A stretch of 64,000 nt of DNA from Nostoc piscinale CENA21 (GTDB taxonomy: Bacteria > Cyanobacteriota > Cyanobacteriia > Cyanobacteriales > Nostocaceae): NCBI RefSeq assembly GCF_001298445.1, contig NZ_CP012036.1:1097091-1161090 (forward strand), written 5' to 3'. Each line of letters begins with the position of its first letter. Position 1 is the stretch's first letter. The position numbers and the translations under genes were made by a program. Shown here one piece after another: positions 9,290 to 17,250 of this stretch. Below the pieces are notes generated by a model, which did not search any database, was not told the origin of the DNA, and saw only the letters and a list, made by a program, of their open reading frames with translations.

Positions 9290-9715
9290 ATGGTTATGCG
9301 TTTTCCCATAATTGCAGCTACCTTCATGGCTGCTAGTATTAGCATCGGTACACTTTTAGGCTCTGCCACCCCGGCTTCAGCCCAAGAGATTATAACTTGT
9401 TCTAGCCGAGATAATCAGAGAAATACTTGTTCTGTTCCCGGTAGAGGTAGAGTAAGGTTTGTTAGACAATTATCTAACGCTAGTTGTCGAGACAATTGGG
9501 GCTACCGCGGAAATCGGATCTGGGTACGAAATGGTTGTCGCGCTGAGTTTGCAGTTGGTAATGGCAGAAATGGCAGGTATGACAGAGACGATAGATATAA
9601 CAGAAATGACAGGTATGACAGAGACGATAGGTATGACAGAAATGATAGGTATGACAGAAATGATAGGTATGACAGAAATGATAGGTATGACAGAAATGAT
9701 AGGTATAACAGATAG
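9290..9715 (+). CDS. DUF3011-like secreted protein with Asn-Asp-Arg-Tyr repeat tail
   Basis: 141 residues. A signal peptide (hydrophobic core to about residue 31, ending PASAQE) suggests export. The mature part (about 32-90) has the DUF3011-type layout: a Cys pair early (ITCSSRDNQRNTC), QLSNASC, WGY, IWVRNGCRAEF. The C-terminal about 45 residues are repeats of RYDRND, encoded by 18-bp DNA repeats. The ATG at 9296 is an alternative start. Function unknown; probably periplasmic or outer surface. Long antisense frames here arise only from the repeat. Confidence 0.75.
   Translation: MVMRFPIIAATFMAASISIGTLLGSATPASAQEIITCSSRDNQRNTCSVPGRGRVRFVRQLSNASCRDNWGYRGNRIWVRNGCRAEFAVGNGRNGRYDRDDRYNRNDRYDRDDRYDRNDRYDRNDRYDRNDRYDRNDRYNR
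9578..9713. repeat. 18-bp tandem repeat encoding RYDRND
   Basis: Seven or so units of AGGTATGACAGAAATGAT-type sequence, some with GAC for AAT, in frame inside the DUF3011 gene. The last four units are nearly identical, indicating recent expansion by slippage. Confidence 0.85.
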
Positions 9716-9776
9716 TTAACTGTGAGTGGGAAATATTCATTCACTACTATCTGAAAAATACTACTTTTAGCAGATG

Positions 9777-9830
9777 GCGATCGCTCTAGAACATAAATCA
9801 CTCAATTTAGGCGATCGCTTTTATTTTTAT
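9777..9830 (+). terminator. Possible terminator formed by two HIP1 octamers
   Basis: HIP1 sites at about 9778 and 9812 can pair with each other (each is self-complementary). The second is followed by TTTTATTTTTAT. This could terminate the DUF3011 transcript, though the long loop makes it weak. Confidence 0.35.
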
Positions 9831-10048
9831 GTTTTAATTCAGTCACGCCATTACACATTGTTATCAAGATTGATTTTTACCCGCTATTAAACCTGATTTA
9901 CTTAATCATTAACCGAGAGGCTGGTACATTAAATACGAGAATTTACAGGTATTCAGGTATCTCAGGAATGATGCTGTCAGAGGGAGAGTATCTGACTGAT
10001 ATCGTATTATTGGAGAGAAACTCCAGTACGTATATCAGGTCAGATTCG

Positions 10049-10780
10049 ATGCAATCAAGCCAGGCGAAACAAAAATTTCAGGCTTTGTGGACTGCCTTAG
10101 TTTTACTCAGTGTGTTTTTTTGTGTGGAATTGAGTGCAGGAATTTGGAGTCACAGCCTGTCTCTTTTAGCCGATGCTGAACACATTCTCTCGGATGTCGC
10201 AGCGTTGGGTTTAGCATTAGTGGCTTCCTGGTTATCTCAATCGATATCGAAGCACAATGTATTAGGACGCTACCGATTAGATATTTTGGCAGCTTTGATA
10301 AACGGGATTAGTTTAGCTTGTATTGCGGGCTGGATTGTCAAAGAAGCTTTGGAAAGGTTGCAATCTCCAGATGTTGAGATTCTCGGTATCCCAATGTTAA
10401 CCACAGCCTTGATTGGCTTGGGCATTAACAGTTTTAATGCTTTATATTTACATGGATGCAGTCATCAAGACTTGAATATCCGGGGTGCTTTTCTGCATCT
10501 TTTGGCAGATGTTGCTAGTTCAGTGGGGGCGGTGTTGGCTGCGATCGCAGTTATTTGGCTAAATTGGACATGGGCAGATGGAGTCATTAGTTTATTAGTA
10601 GCTGGACTAATAGCTATTTTTGCAGCGTATTTAGTCATTCAGAGTATAAAATGCTTGCGCGGTCAAATTACCGATATTACAAATGCTGCTTGTATGTGTA
10701 GTTTACCAGCCGAAGAATGTAGCGATCGCGCCCAAGCAGAGAAAATTTTATTTCCATCTCTAGAAGAGATGATTCGATAG
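10049..10780 (+). CDS. Cation diffusion facilitator family transporter
   Basis: CDF-family divalent metal efflux protein with about six transmembrane segments, 243 residues from ATG 10049. An upstream in-frame ATG at 9968 adds 27 residues without resemblance to the family. The two metal-site motifs are visible: ADAEHILSD in TM2 and HLLADVASS in TM5, the HxxxD pair that usually selects Zn2+. The usual cytoplasmic C-terminal dimerisation domain is missing; instead there is a short tail with two Cys (CMCSLPAEEC), possibly a metal-binding end. It is monocistronic and lies before ribH. Confidence 0.87.
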   Translation: MQSSQAKQKFQALWTALVLLSVFFCVELSAGIWSHSLSLLADAEHILSDVAALGLALVASWLSQSISKHNVLGRYRLDILAALINGISLACIAGWIVKEALERLQSPDVEILGIPMLTTALIGLGINSFNALYLHGCSHQDLNIRGAFLHLLADVASSVGAVLAAIAVIWLNWTWADGVISLLVAGLIAIFAAYLVIQSIKCLRGQITDITNAACMCSLPAEECSDRAQAEKILFPSLEEMIR

Positions 10781-10982
10781 ATTTGTATGAAGTAATATTT
10801 CAGAATCACTTGGGAAAAAATCAGGAGAATATAGAAATAATTACAGCAGTTTATTCTGCAAGATGTCTAAAAAATATAGCCGATTCTGGCTTCTGAATTC
10901 TGCCGTAATTGTGCGCTTCATCTCAACCATCGGCAGAGAAGAAATGTATATTGGCAAGAGTATAGTTGATGAAGAGGCAGTT

Positions 10983-11540
10983 ATGGCAGTTTTTGAGGGA
11001 ACTTTTACTCAAACTGAACCCTTGCGTTTCGCGCTGGTTATTGGTCGATTTAATGACCTTGTTACTGCAAAGCTGCTTGAAGGATGTCAAGATTGCTTAA
11101 AACGTCATGGTGTAGACCCCAACCCCCACGGTAATCAAGTCGATTATGTTTGGGTTCCGGGAAGTTTTGAAGTGCCAATTGTTGCACGTCAACTAGCACT
11201 TTCCCAGCGTTATGATGCAATCATTTGTTTAGGTGCAGTTATCCGCGGACAAACGCCCCATTTTGATTATGTGTCTTCGGAAGTAGCCAAAGGCATTGCC
11301 GCCGCCAGCTTTCAAACCGGAGTTCCGGTAATTTTTGGCATTTTGACAGTAGATACAATGCAGCAAGCCCTAGAAAGGGCAGGAATTAAAGCGAATCATG
11401 GCTGGGATTATGCCATGAACGCTCTAGAAATGGCCAGCCTGATGCGGAAGTTACGCTCTAACCTCACAGAGACGTACACTTTAAATCCCCAGCCCTTACC
11501 TGCTGCTCCAGGTCAAGAGTCAATCGTTAACAGTCAGTAG
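10983..11540 (+). CDS. ribH: 6,7-dimethyl-8-ribityllumazine synthase
   Basis: Penultimate step of riboflavin synthesis, condensing 5-amino-6-ribitylaminouracil with 3,4-dihydroxy-2-butanone 4-phosphate. 185 residues from ATG 10983; upstream in-frame codons from 10863 add 40 residues that do not look like the family. Family motifs: VIGRFND, VPGSFEVP, CLGAVIRGQTPHFDYV with the catalytic His, FGILTVDTMQQALERAG and NHGWDYAMNALEMA. The last about 20 residues are variable and the 3' end runs into heptamer repeats. In several cyanobacteria psbZ precedes ribH; it is not seen here. Confidence 0.95.
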   Translation: MAVFEGTFTQTEPLRFALVIGRFNDLVTAKLLEGCQDCLKRHGVDPNPHGNQVDYVWVPGSFEVPIVARQLALSQRYDAIICLGAVIRGQTPHFDYVSSEVAKGIAAASFQTGVPVIFGILTVDTMQQALERAGIKANHGWDYAMNALEMASLMRKLRSNLTETYTLNPQPLPAAPGQESIVNSQ

Positions 11541-11562
11541 TCAATGGTCAATGGTCAATGGT
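11540..11562. repeat. Heptamer STRR (TCAATGG)n
   Basis: Three exact TCAATGG copies directly after ribH, followed by related ATTGACTA/CAAATGACT sequence to about 11610. One of the 7-bp tandem repeats typical of Nostocales. Confidence 0.8.
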
Positions 11563-11663
11563 CTAATCACAAAGTACAAAGGACAAATGACTATTGGCTA
11601 TTGACTAAAACTTAGGGGTTGACAAATCAAAAAATATCTGACAACATAGTAAATGTGAAGTTT

Positions 11664-11735
11664 GCGGGTATAGCTCAGTGGTAGAGCGCAACCTTGCCAA
11701 GGTTGATGTCGCGCGTTCGAATCGCGTTACCCGCT
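11664..11735 (+). tRNA. tRNA-Gly (anticodon GCC)
   Basis: 72 nt cloverleaf: acceptor GCGGGTA pairs with TACCCGC, D-arm AGCTCAGTGGTAGAGC, anticodon stem CAACC/GGTTG with loop TTGCCAA (anticodon GCC), T-arm GCGCG-TTCGAAT-CGCGT and discriminator T. CCA is not encoded. A TTGACA at 11619-11624 may be the -35 element of its promoter. Confidence 0.96.
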
Positions 11736-12252
11736 CTGAAAAAAGTTAAATTAGAAGTTTTCAGTTGGTTGAAGTTAATAAGCTTCAGCCGATTATGCTT
11801 TTTATTAAGTGAACAAAAATCAGGAAAAAAATATCCTGCTTTCTGTTTCATGCTCGGTAGAATTTAAAAAGTGTTCCCAGAAAAATTACTAGATTGTCAA
11901 AGTAGCCTTGTGCAACAGTTGGTTTTCCTAGTAGTTGCGGCGTAAGCTTAGAATTGTATTAGATATGTAAGCACAATAAATGCCCCAAAAGTTGGACGAT
12001 ATTACTTTGAAAGCCACAGATGCACAGCCGGAAATCTTGCAACAAGATTGCCAGCTACAGCACCAGACAACAGATATATATACCTATTTTTTTAAAATTG
12101 GGAATCAACGCTGTTGTTAATCATGGCAGTATTTACCTGACTTCGCTATTTATATAAACAGTTGCTTGTGAGATTCGCCAATTCCCAAGGCATTCAGCCG
12201 GGAAAGAAAATCTCCAACTTATGAAAAACACGCTCAAGTTAGTAGAACGCTT
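11736..12252. other. Intergenic region after tRNA-Gly
   Basis: Holds a wobble-containing hairpin at 11767-11790 (GGTTGAAG/CTTCAGCC) followed by TTTTTATT that may terminate the tRNA transcript, and a second weak hairpin near 11822-11840. A possible 46-codon frame at 11980-12120 has no recognisable features or Shine-Dalgarno and is not called as a gene. Confidence 0.45.
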
Positions 12253-12660
12253 GTGCATCATCAAAAACCCGAAAAAATTGACTTTAACCAGGAATATCCC
12301 TGTCCCTGCCGCCGTCGGGGACGGTTAGTTCCGATTACCCTTACAGAAGCATTTGGCTGCGATCGCTGTCAACAAATCTTTGTTGTCCAAGATAATGGGC
12401 ATATCCTTGAACAACTGTCGACCACTTATCCCTACAAGCGGTCTTGGCGCTGGGCGGGAAATGCTTGGCATGTTGTTCATCCCCGCTTGGGAGAAAGCTA
12501 TCTGCCAATCGCTCTGGGCATTATTTTTGTACTAGTGATTATTTGGCTACCATTAGCATTGAAATTAGCCAAAGGTTCCAGCATTGTTGCCTGGGCAATA
12601 GTGGCAGTGATATTAGCTATTCTGCCAGCACTCATGGTCTGGCTTACCTACCGACGTTAA
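12253..12660 (+). CDS. Zinc-ribbon-like small membrane protein
   Basis: 135 residues from a GTG start (no in-frame ATG upstream). The N-terminal half has four Cys in a CPC...CDRC arrangement (about residues 17-37), suggesting a zinc ribbon. The C-terminal half has two transmembrane segments (about 79-102 and 108-131). It ends 4 bp before the proA-like gene and is probably co-transcribed with it. Looks like a conserved cyanobacterial protein of unknown function. Confidence 0.7.
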   Translation: MHHQKPEKIDFNQEYPCPCRRRGRLVPITLTEAFGCDRCQQIFVVQDNGHILEQLSTTYPYKRSWRWAGNAWHVVHPRLGESYLPIALGIIFVLVIIWLPLALKLAKGSSIVAWAIVAVILAILPALMVWLTYRR

Positions 12661-12664
12661 CCCA

Positions 12665-13930
12665 ATGACCGTTGAAGTTATACAAGATTACCCTGAACCA
12701 ATGAAAAGCGCCAAACGCGCTTTTCAGGCTTCCTTGAAGTTGGGTTTGACCAAGGGAGTAGACCGCAGTCGAGCTGTGTTGGCAATGGCGCAGGCTATAG
12801 AAAGGTCTTTTGATGATATTTTAGAAGCCAATACTCTGGATTTAGAAGCTAGTAAAGAAATGGCTGTACCAGAGTTGATTTTAGATTGGCTGAAACTCAC
12901 CCCCAAACGACTAGAAACCACTGTCGAAATACTACGGCGTTTGGGTGAACTATCAGATCCTCTGCGCCGAGTCAGGAATGCTGACTATCAACCAGAAGAC
13001 TCTCAAAGTTACTCGCAATTGATGGCTTTGGGAGTGATTGCTTTTGTTTATGAGGCATTTCCTGATTTAGGTGCGATCGCCGCAGGTTTGTGCATTAAAA
13101 CTGGCAATAGTATCATCCTTAAAGGTAGTACAGAAGCTAGTCATTCTAACGCTGCGATCGCCGAGGTACTGCAAAATGCCGTGGAAGAAGTGGGACTACC
13201 ACCTGGTTGCGTAGAACTAGTCACCGCCGAACATGGTGCTTCTGTACGGGATTTAGTTACCCAAGACCAGTACCTAAATTTAGTTATCCCCTACGGACGT
13301 TCCAGCTTGGTGCAACAGGTAATGCGACAAGCAACTTGCCCAGTGTTAAAATCCGCAATGGGCAACTGTTACCTGTACTGGTCGCTCAATGGCAGTTTAG
13401 AGATGGTACGCTGGATGATTCTTGATAGCCATCAAAGCGAACCAGACCCGGTAAATGCGATTGAAAAGGTCTTAATTCACCGCCAAGCTATGCCATCATC
13501 ATTGTCTGTGCTGTGGAATAGTTTGAAGGAAAAAGGTTTTGAAATCAAAGGTGATGCAGAGTTAGTCGAAGCTTTTCCCCAACTACAACTAGCCAAAGAC
13601 AGCGAATGGGGCAATCCCTACTTAACTAAGACTGTTGCCTTTAAACTAGTGGATAGTTTAGAAAGTGCGATCGCTTGGATTAACCAATACAGTAGCAATC
13701 ATGCTGACTGTATTGTGACTGAATCTTATCAAGAAAGCCGACAGTTTGCCCTGGGGGTGAATAGCGCCTCTACCTACATCAACACTTCCCCTCGATTCTC
13801 ACGCAACCCTTCACGAGGAGACTCAGTATTCTTAGGAATGTCTAACCAAAAAGGCCACCGTCGCGGATTTATTAGCTTGGAAACCTTGACTACCGTCAAG
13901 CACATTATTCAAGGAAATGGTAGATTTTAA
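12665..13930 (+). CDS. proA: Glutamate-5-semialdehyde dehydrogenase (gamma-glutamyl phosphate reductase)
   Basis: NADPH-dependent reduction of gamma-glutamyl phosphate in proline synthesis; aldehyde dehydrogenase superfamily, 421 residues, full length. The cofactor region IKTGNSIILKGSTEASHSN (about 161-179), a probable catalytic Cys in MGNCYLYW (about 237) and the C-terminal GRFSRNP-like region are visible. Several positions normally strongly conserved differ (VIPYGRSSL where ProA usually has a Gly-rich RGG), so this may be the second, divergent ProA paralogue known from cyanobacteria. Start ATG 12665, 4 bp after the zinc-ribbon gene. Confidence 0.85.
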   Translation: MTVEVIQDYPEPMKSAKRAFQASLKLGLTKGVDRSRAVLAMAQAIERSFDDILEANTLDLEASKEMAVPELILDWLKLTPKRLETTVEILRRLGELSDPLRRVRNADYQPEDSQSYSQLMALGVIAFVYEAFPDLGAIAAGLCIKTGNSIILKGSTEASHSNAAIAEVLQNAVEEVGLPPGCVELVTAEHGASVRDLVTQDQYLNLVIPYGRSSLVQQVMRQATCPVLKSAMGNCYLYWSLNGSLEMVRWMILDSHQSEPDPVNAIEKVLIHRQAMPSSLSVLWNSLKEKGFEIKGDAELVEAFPQLQLAKDSEWGNPYLTKTVAFKLVDSLESAIAWINQYSSNHADCIVTESYQESRQFALGVNSASTYINTSPRFSRNPSRGDSVFLGMSNQKGHRRGFISLETLTTVKHIIQGNGRF

Positions 13931-14055
13931 AATGCTAGCGATCGCTTGGTTAACTCAGTATTTTTAGTTACCTACTCGGATAATCAACCTTTGTATCAAC
14001 ACTTACTGCCCAAATCCGCCAAATTCTGTTTTGTCAAAACTGTAAGCATATAATT

Positions 14056-14103
14056 AGCCTGCGAAGGTGGTCACTGAGCTTGTCGAAGTGCAGGCTTTTT
14101 TTG
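14056..14103 (+). terminator. Terminator after proA
   Basis: AGCCTGC at 14056-14062 pairs with GCAGGCT at 14090-14096, followed by a T-run. The loop contains a second partial stem (CACTGAGCTTGTCGAAGTG). Confidence 0.65.
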
Positions 14104-14155
14104 TATAGCCTCAGACTTCCAGTCTGCGGGGTTTATTGATTTACTAATACAAACT

Positions 14156-14192
14156 ATAATAGCGTTAGTTTTAAGTAAACTAACGCTATTAT
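14156..14192. terminator. Perfect 16-bp inverted repeat, likely terminator
   Basis: Arms ATAATAGCGTTAGTTT (14156-14171) and AAACTAACGCTATTAT (14177-14192) with a 5-nt loop, then TTTTT on the plus strand. It may serve the plus-strand proA or the minus-strand GlsB-like gene. Confidence 0.7.
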
Positions 14193-14265
14193 TTTTCAAA
14201 TAAATTCAGGGATAAAATAATAACAAAAGCTCCCTGATGCTTAATATAAATTACAGTCAATTAAA

Positions 14266-14538
14266 TTAAACAGCACTGCGACGAGTTAACAAGTTCCACA
14301 AGAAGACAGCGACAATGGCACCTAAAACTGCCACTAAAATACCAGGGATGCTAAGAGTAGGAGCTGCTAGAGCAAAATTTCCCGTACTGAAGAATACTCC
14401 TAAGCTACCACCGACAAATGCACCAATAATACCTAACAAAATTGTTCCCAGAATGCCGCCGCCTTGATGACCAGGGTAGATAGCTTTAGCAATAGCACCA
14501 GCAATTAAGCCTAAGATAATCCAAGCAAGAATGTTCAT
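14266..14538 (-). CDS. GlsB/YeaQ/YmgE family stress-response membrane protein
   Basis: 90-residue inner-membrane protein related to the transglycosylase-associated YeaQ/YmgE family. Start ATG at 14538 (MNILAWIILG) chosen because the family begins this way; a longer frame adds 28 unrelated residues. Three Gly-rich transmembrane segments: WIILGLIAGAIAKAI, GILGTILLGIIGAFVGG and ILVAVLGAIVAVFLW. The conserved PGHQGGGI loop is present. Role in stress is inferred from the family only. Confidence 0.85.
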   Translation of the reverse strand: MNILAWIILGLIAGAIAKAIYPGHQGGGILGTILLGIIGAFVGGSLGVFFSTGNFALAAPTLSIPGILVAVLGAIVAVFLWNLLTRRSAV

Positions 14539-14946
14539 GTGTTTGTTGTTTTTAGTTAATGTTTTTTTCTGACAATTACAGATTAACAAGTTCGATATGT
14601 GCAGCCAATCTATCATCAGCATTAATTATTCATAGCCTGAAGTGGTAGTTGGATTGTTGCCATTTCTTTTGGTATATGCCGAAATCAAGATAGATAAAAA
14701 CTGAAGAAACAGCCCATAGCTGCTGTGAAACTACGGGCTGATTAATTCATTGCTTGGTAATTGCAGTATAGGCATTTCTCATTAGCTCTATCCTCTACTA
14801 GAAGAATTAAGCTGAAATGACAATTGTGAACATTCTTAACAAGAGAAATGGGAATTTATTTCAACTTGTGGTAGATTGCAACCCTCAATTAACTACATAG
14901 GATCAATACAGTAAAACTCAAGCACAATTTTAGTGTGTTTTAACTT
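14539..14946. other. Intergenic region, one orphan hairpin
   Basis: Near-perfect stem CAGCCCATAG/CTACGGGCTG at 14710-14740 with one mismatch and no adjoining gene. Otherwise nothing supported. Confidence 0.4.
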
Positions 14947-15159
14947 ATGGCATTCAATTACAGATGGAAAAACGGCGCTCGCTCAAATCGAGACGAAGCC
15001 ATCAGACACAAATATTTATTAGATGAAAGCCAGTTTGACAACGAGCAAGACCGACAATTAGCAGAAGAATCTGCAAGACGAATGTTAGGTGTACCTGTAC
15101 CAACCTTAGATGAAGATAAATCGATATTGCCCCAAGCAGACCCAGATAGAAAAATATAA
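14947..15159 (+). CDS. Small hypothetical protein
   Basis: 70 residues, charged and soluble, with no recognised domain (MAFNYRWKNGARSNRDEA start). Codon use looks normal. It lies 153 bp before the DUF5872-like gene on the same strand. A basic N-terminus and acidic middle are the only visible features. Confidence 0.55.
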   Translation: MAFNYRWKNGARSNRDEAIRHKYLLDESQFDNEQDRQLAEESARRMLGVPVPTLDEDKSILPQADPDRKI

Positions 15160-15167
15160 CAGAGAAT

Positions 15168-15187
15168 GCGATGTCTGACGACAAGCC
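15168..15187. repeat. 20-bp repeat, inverted copy at 17124-17143
   Basis: GCGATGTCTGACGACAAGCC occurs here, and its exact reverse complement occurs at 17124-17143. The two copies bracket the DUF5872-like, AbrB/PIN and UPF0175 genes. Confidence 0.85.
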
Positions 15188-15312
15188 CTACTCTTCGAGA
15201 ACGACTTCGTCGAACGGGTGAGGCAGTTTCAACTCGACGGGAACCGCCAAGACTTGAACTGCCTCACCGCAAGCATCTACGCTCTCATCACACAGTAATC
15301 ACACAGGGTAAA

Positions 15313-15852
15313 ATGGCTGAGGATAATTACGCAGAGAAATATACTGACCCTGAGTTACGCCGTCAACTCAAGGAAGAAATTCTCAAATCTGATAAAGGTG
15401 GTCAGCCCGGCCAGTGGTCTGCACGTAAAAGTCAGCTGCTAGTCAAAGAATACGAAAAACAAGGCGGCGGCTATAAAAAAGAAAAGAAAGACGAAGCTGC
15501 ACAATCATTAGAAAAATGGTCAGAACAAGACTGGCAAACTCAAGATGGTGAAGACCGCGCTCGTGAAGATGGTGTGACTAAGCGTTATCTCCCGAAAGCA
15601 GTTTGGGATAAATTGAGCGATGCGGAAAAGCAAGAAGCAGAGCAAATTAAAGAAAAAGCTTCAAAAGAAGGTAAACAGCATGTTGAATGGACTCCAGCTA
15701 TTGAAAAGGCAATGGCTGAAGTTGAGCATCAATCTCACCATGAGCCGTCAAAGCAGGAATTGTATGAGCAAGCAAAATCACTCAATATCCAAGGTCGTAG
15801 CAATATGACCAAAGATGAACTCAAGAAAGCCATTGATGAGATGAAAAGTTAA
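15313..15852 (+). CDS. DUF5872-like protein with C-terminal Rho_N/SAP-like motif
   Basis: 179 residues from ATG 15313, the start of the conserved part; the upstream in-frame stretch contains the 20-bp dispersed repeat and is not thought to be coding. It has a GGQPGQWSARKSQLLVKEY motif (about 30-48) typical of DUF5872-type proteins, and a highly charged middle rich in Glu/Lys/Gln. The C-terminal segment KQELYEQAKSLNIQGRSNMT...LKKAI is similar to SAP/Rho_N helix-extended-helix nucleic-acid-binding motifs. Probably a small soluble stress- or DNA-associated protein; role unknown. Confidence 0.75.
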   Translation: MAEDNYAEKYTDPELRRQLKEEILKSDKGGQPGQWSARKSQLLVKEYEKQGGGYKKEKKDEAAQSLEKWSEQDWQTQDGEDRAREDGVTKRYLPKAVWDKLSDAEKQEAEQIKEKASKEGKQHVEWTPAIEKAMAEVEHQSHHEPSKQELYEQAKSLNIQGRSNMTKDELKKAIDEMKS

Positions 15853-15942
15853 AGCGATCGCACTTTTGGAGTAAGCTAATTTTACTCTCCACCATGACCC
15901 TTGTAAGCGATCGCCCCTCACTTTACACTTTGAGCAGGAGCA

Positions 15943-16010
15943 ATCGCCTTCCGAACACTATCATTGCACCTGCAAACACGAAACTCCGACTCAAAAGGTA
16001 GAGCGATCGC
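15943..16010. repeat. HIP1-bounded dispersed repeat, copy 1
   Basis: About 68 bp beginning ATCGCCTTCCGAACAC, continuing ATCATTGCACC, CAAACACGAAACTCCGACT, AAAAGGTAGA and ending with HIP1. Related copies lie at 16698-16768, 17139-17206 and, partially, 17199-17250. Confidence 0.85.
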
Positions 16011-16060
16011 TGACATTTGTTATCATAATGCCAAGAAAAAGCCTATGAGGAACGTGTGTA

Positions 16061-16306
16061 ATGGTTAGCACTATCATCACCACTACAGGACAAGTAACTA
16101 TTCCTAAAGAAATTAGGAATTATCTTAATCTTGATGCAGGCAGTAAAGTTGATTTTGTTATTGATGAAAATGGTGCAGTCAAGTTAATTCCACTCAATGT
16201 TCCTGTGCAAACTTTATCTGGGATTTTACATCGTCCGGGAACCAAAAGTGCAACTTTAGAAGAAATGGAAACAGCAATTCAAGAAGGTGCCAGTGATTGC
16301 GGTTGA
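16061..16306 (+). CDS. AbrB/MazE-type antitoxin
   Basis: 81 residues with a swapped-hairpin AbrB-type DNA-binding domain: ITTTGQVTIPKEIRNYLNL (about 7-25) followed by GSKVDFVIDENGAVKLIPL. The C-terminal about 30 residues should bind the toxin. It overlaps the following PIN toxin by 20 bp, so the pair is a translationally coupled type II toxin-antitoxin operon, presumably autoregulated. Confidence 0.9.
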   Translation: MVSTIITTTGQVTIPKEIRNYLNLDAGSKVDFVIDENGAVKLIPLNVPVQTLSGILHRPGTKSATLEEMETAIQEGASDCG

Positions 16307-16682
16307 TACAAATATTTTAGTGCGCTATTTAACAAAGGATGATGAAAGGCAATGGCAACAGGCTAGTGAAATTATCGAAAGCGGAGAGCAATGTTTTGTA
16401 GCGAATATAGTTCTTTGTGAATTCGTTTGGGTTTTACGAGGAAAGCCTTATCAATTTAGCAGAGAAGAAATTAGCAATGCTATAAATTTGATGTTGCAAT
16501 GTTTGACGTTTGAGTTTGAAAATCGTTCTGTAATTTATCAAGCATTGCAGCAATTTCAACAAGGAAAGGCTGATTTTTCTGATTATTTAATTGGTGCGAT
16601 CGCTCGACAGTTTCAGTGTAGTTCGACAGCAACTTTTGATAGAAAATTGCAAAACGAGAAGGGGTTTGATGTTTTTGAGTAA
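16287..16682 (+). CDS. PIN-domain toxin (VapC-like RNase)
   Basis: 131 residues, GTG start at 16287 inside the antitoxin gene. PIN-domain acidic residues are visible: Asp7 in AVDTNILVRYL, Glu near residue 45 in LCEFVWVL, and the Asp pair in KADFSDYLIGAIA (about 96-100), with the usual TFDRKL ending. The expected activity is endoribonuclease on tRNA or rRNA, neutralised by the upstream AbrB-type protein. A dispersed repeat starts 16 bp after its stop. Confidence 0.9.
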   Translation: MPVIAVDTNILVRYLTKDDERQWQQASEIIESGEQCFVANIVLCEFVWVLRGKPYQFSREEISNAINLMLQCLTFEFENRSVIYQALQQFQQGKADFSDYLIGAIARQFQCSSTATFDRKLQNEKGFDVFE

Positions 16683-16697
16683 TGCTTTTTTGCCATA

Positions 16698-16768
16698 GCG
16701 ATCACCCTCACAACACCATCATTCCACTTGCAAACACAAAACTTCGAGTAAAAAGGTAGAGCGATCGC
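16698..16768. repeat. HIP1-bounded dispersed repeat, copy 2
   Basis: About 71 bp with HIP1 at 16761-16768. It overlaps the 3' end of the UPF0175 reading frame, so the last residues of that frame are repeat-derived and its native stop may have been lost. Confidence 0.85.
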
Positions 16769-17055
16769 CCTTAGTATTATTAATCTTCAGAAAAATTAAG
16801 AACAATCTGCATTCATTCACCAGTTTTTTTTCTAAAGCAACATCTTCTTCACAGAGATAGGAAAACTCAATTCCCATCAAGTCTAAAATTTTGAGTAATT
16901 CTGCTGGTTCTAGCTGCATAACTTCCGCAGCTTTTTTTTAAGCTAATTACTTTAGTCATTAAAGCACCGAGTAAAAAAAGAAAGTTTTCTTTCTGTTCGA
17001 TATTCTGAAATAATTGAATTTCAGAAGCGATCGCTTGAGTCAGTTCTTGATTCAT
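16719..17055 (-). CDS. UPF0175-like protein, frameshifted
   Basis: Two overlapping frames join at an 8-A run (minus strand; plus T8 at 16932-16939). Removing one A gives LKKAAEVMQLEPAELLKIL, the helix-turn-helix of UPF0175 proteins, which often act as antitoxins for PIN/DUF3368 toxins. The composite is 111 residues: N-terminal helices, the HTH, then FSYLCEEDVALEKKLVNE. After about residue 90 the frame runs into dispersed repeat copy 2, so the true end is unclear. No DUF3368 partner is adjacent. It is either a sequencing indel or an orphan decayed antitoxin. Confidence 0.6.
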
Positions 17056-17123
17056 CGGTAAGTTTGTACTAATTCATTAGGGTTCTGATCATTCTACAAT
17101 TAAACTAGAGCGTAGACGCTTGC

Positions 17124-17143
17124 GGCTTGTCGTCAGACATCGC
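17124..17143. repeat. 20-bp repeat, inverse of 15168-15187
   Basis: Exact reverse complement of the 20-mer at 15168, lying immediately before dispersed repeat copy 3. Confidence 0.85.
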
Positions 17144-17250
17144 CTTCACAATACCATCATTGCACTTAAAAACACAAAACTTCGAGTAAAAAGATGGAGC
17201 GATCGCCTTCATAACATCATTATTGCACTTGAAAACACGAAACTTGGAGT
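17139..17250. repeat. HIP1-bounded dispersed repeat, copies 3 and 4 (partial)
   Basis: Copy 3 runs 17139-17206 and ends in HIP1. A partial fourth copy shares that HIP1 and continues ATCATTATTGCACTTGAAAAC into the 21-bp tandem array. Chained copies sharing HIP1 sites suggest HIP1-to-HIP1 duplication. Confidence 0.8.

Larger units (their letters stand above)
13931..14265. other. Intergenic region with two terminators
   Basis: Contains the proA terminator (14056-14103) and a perfect long inverted repeat (14156-14192), listed separately. No coding sequence. Confidence 0.6.

Noticed and set aside
9480..9801. Antisense and alternative-frame ORFs over the DUF3011 gene
   Set aside because: They are low-complexity shadows of the 18-bp repeat; only the sense frame has a signal peptide and domain.
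10863..10982. 40-residue N-terminal extension of RibH or an upstream psbZ
   Set aside because: The extension does not resemble RibH or PsbZ; the conserved protein begins at 10983.
11980..12120. 46-codon ORF after tRNA-Gly
   Set aside because: No Shine-Dalgarno, no recognisable domain and a compositional profile like the surrounding spacer.
15166..15312. 49-residue N-terminal extension of the DUF5872-like protein
   Set aside because: It contains the 20-bp dispersed repeat and is unlike the family; the ATG at 15313 starts the conserved part.
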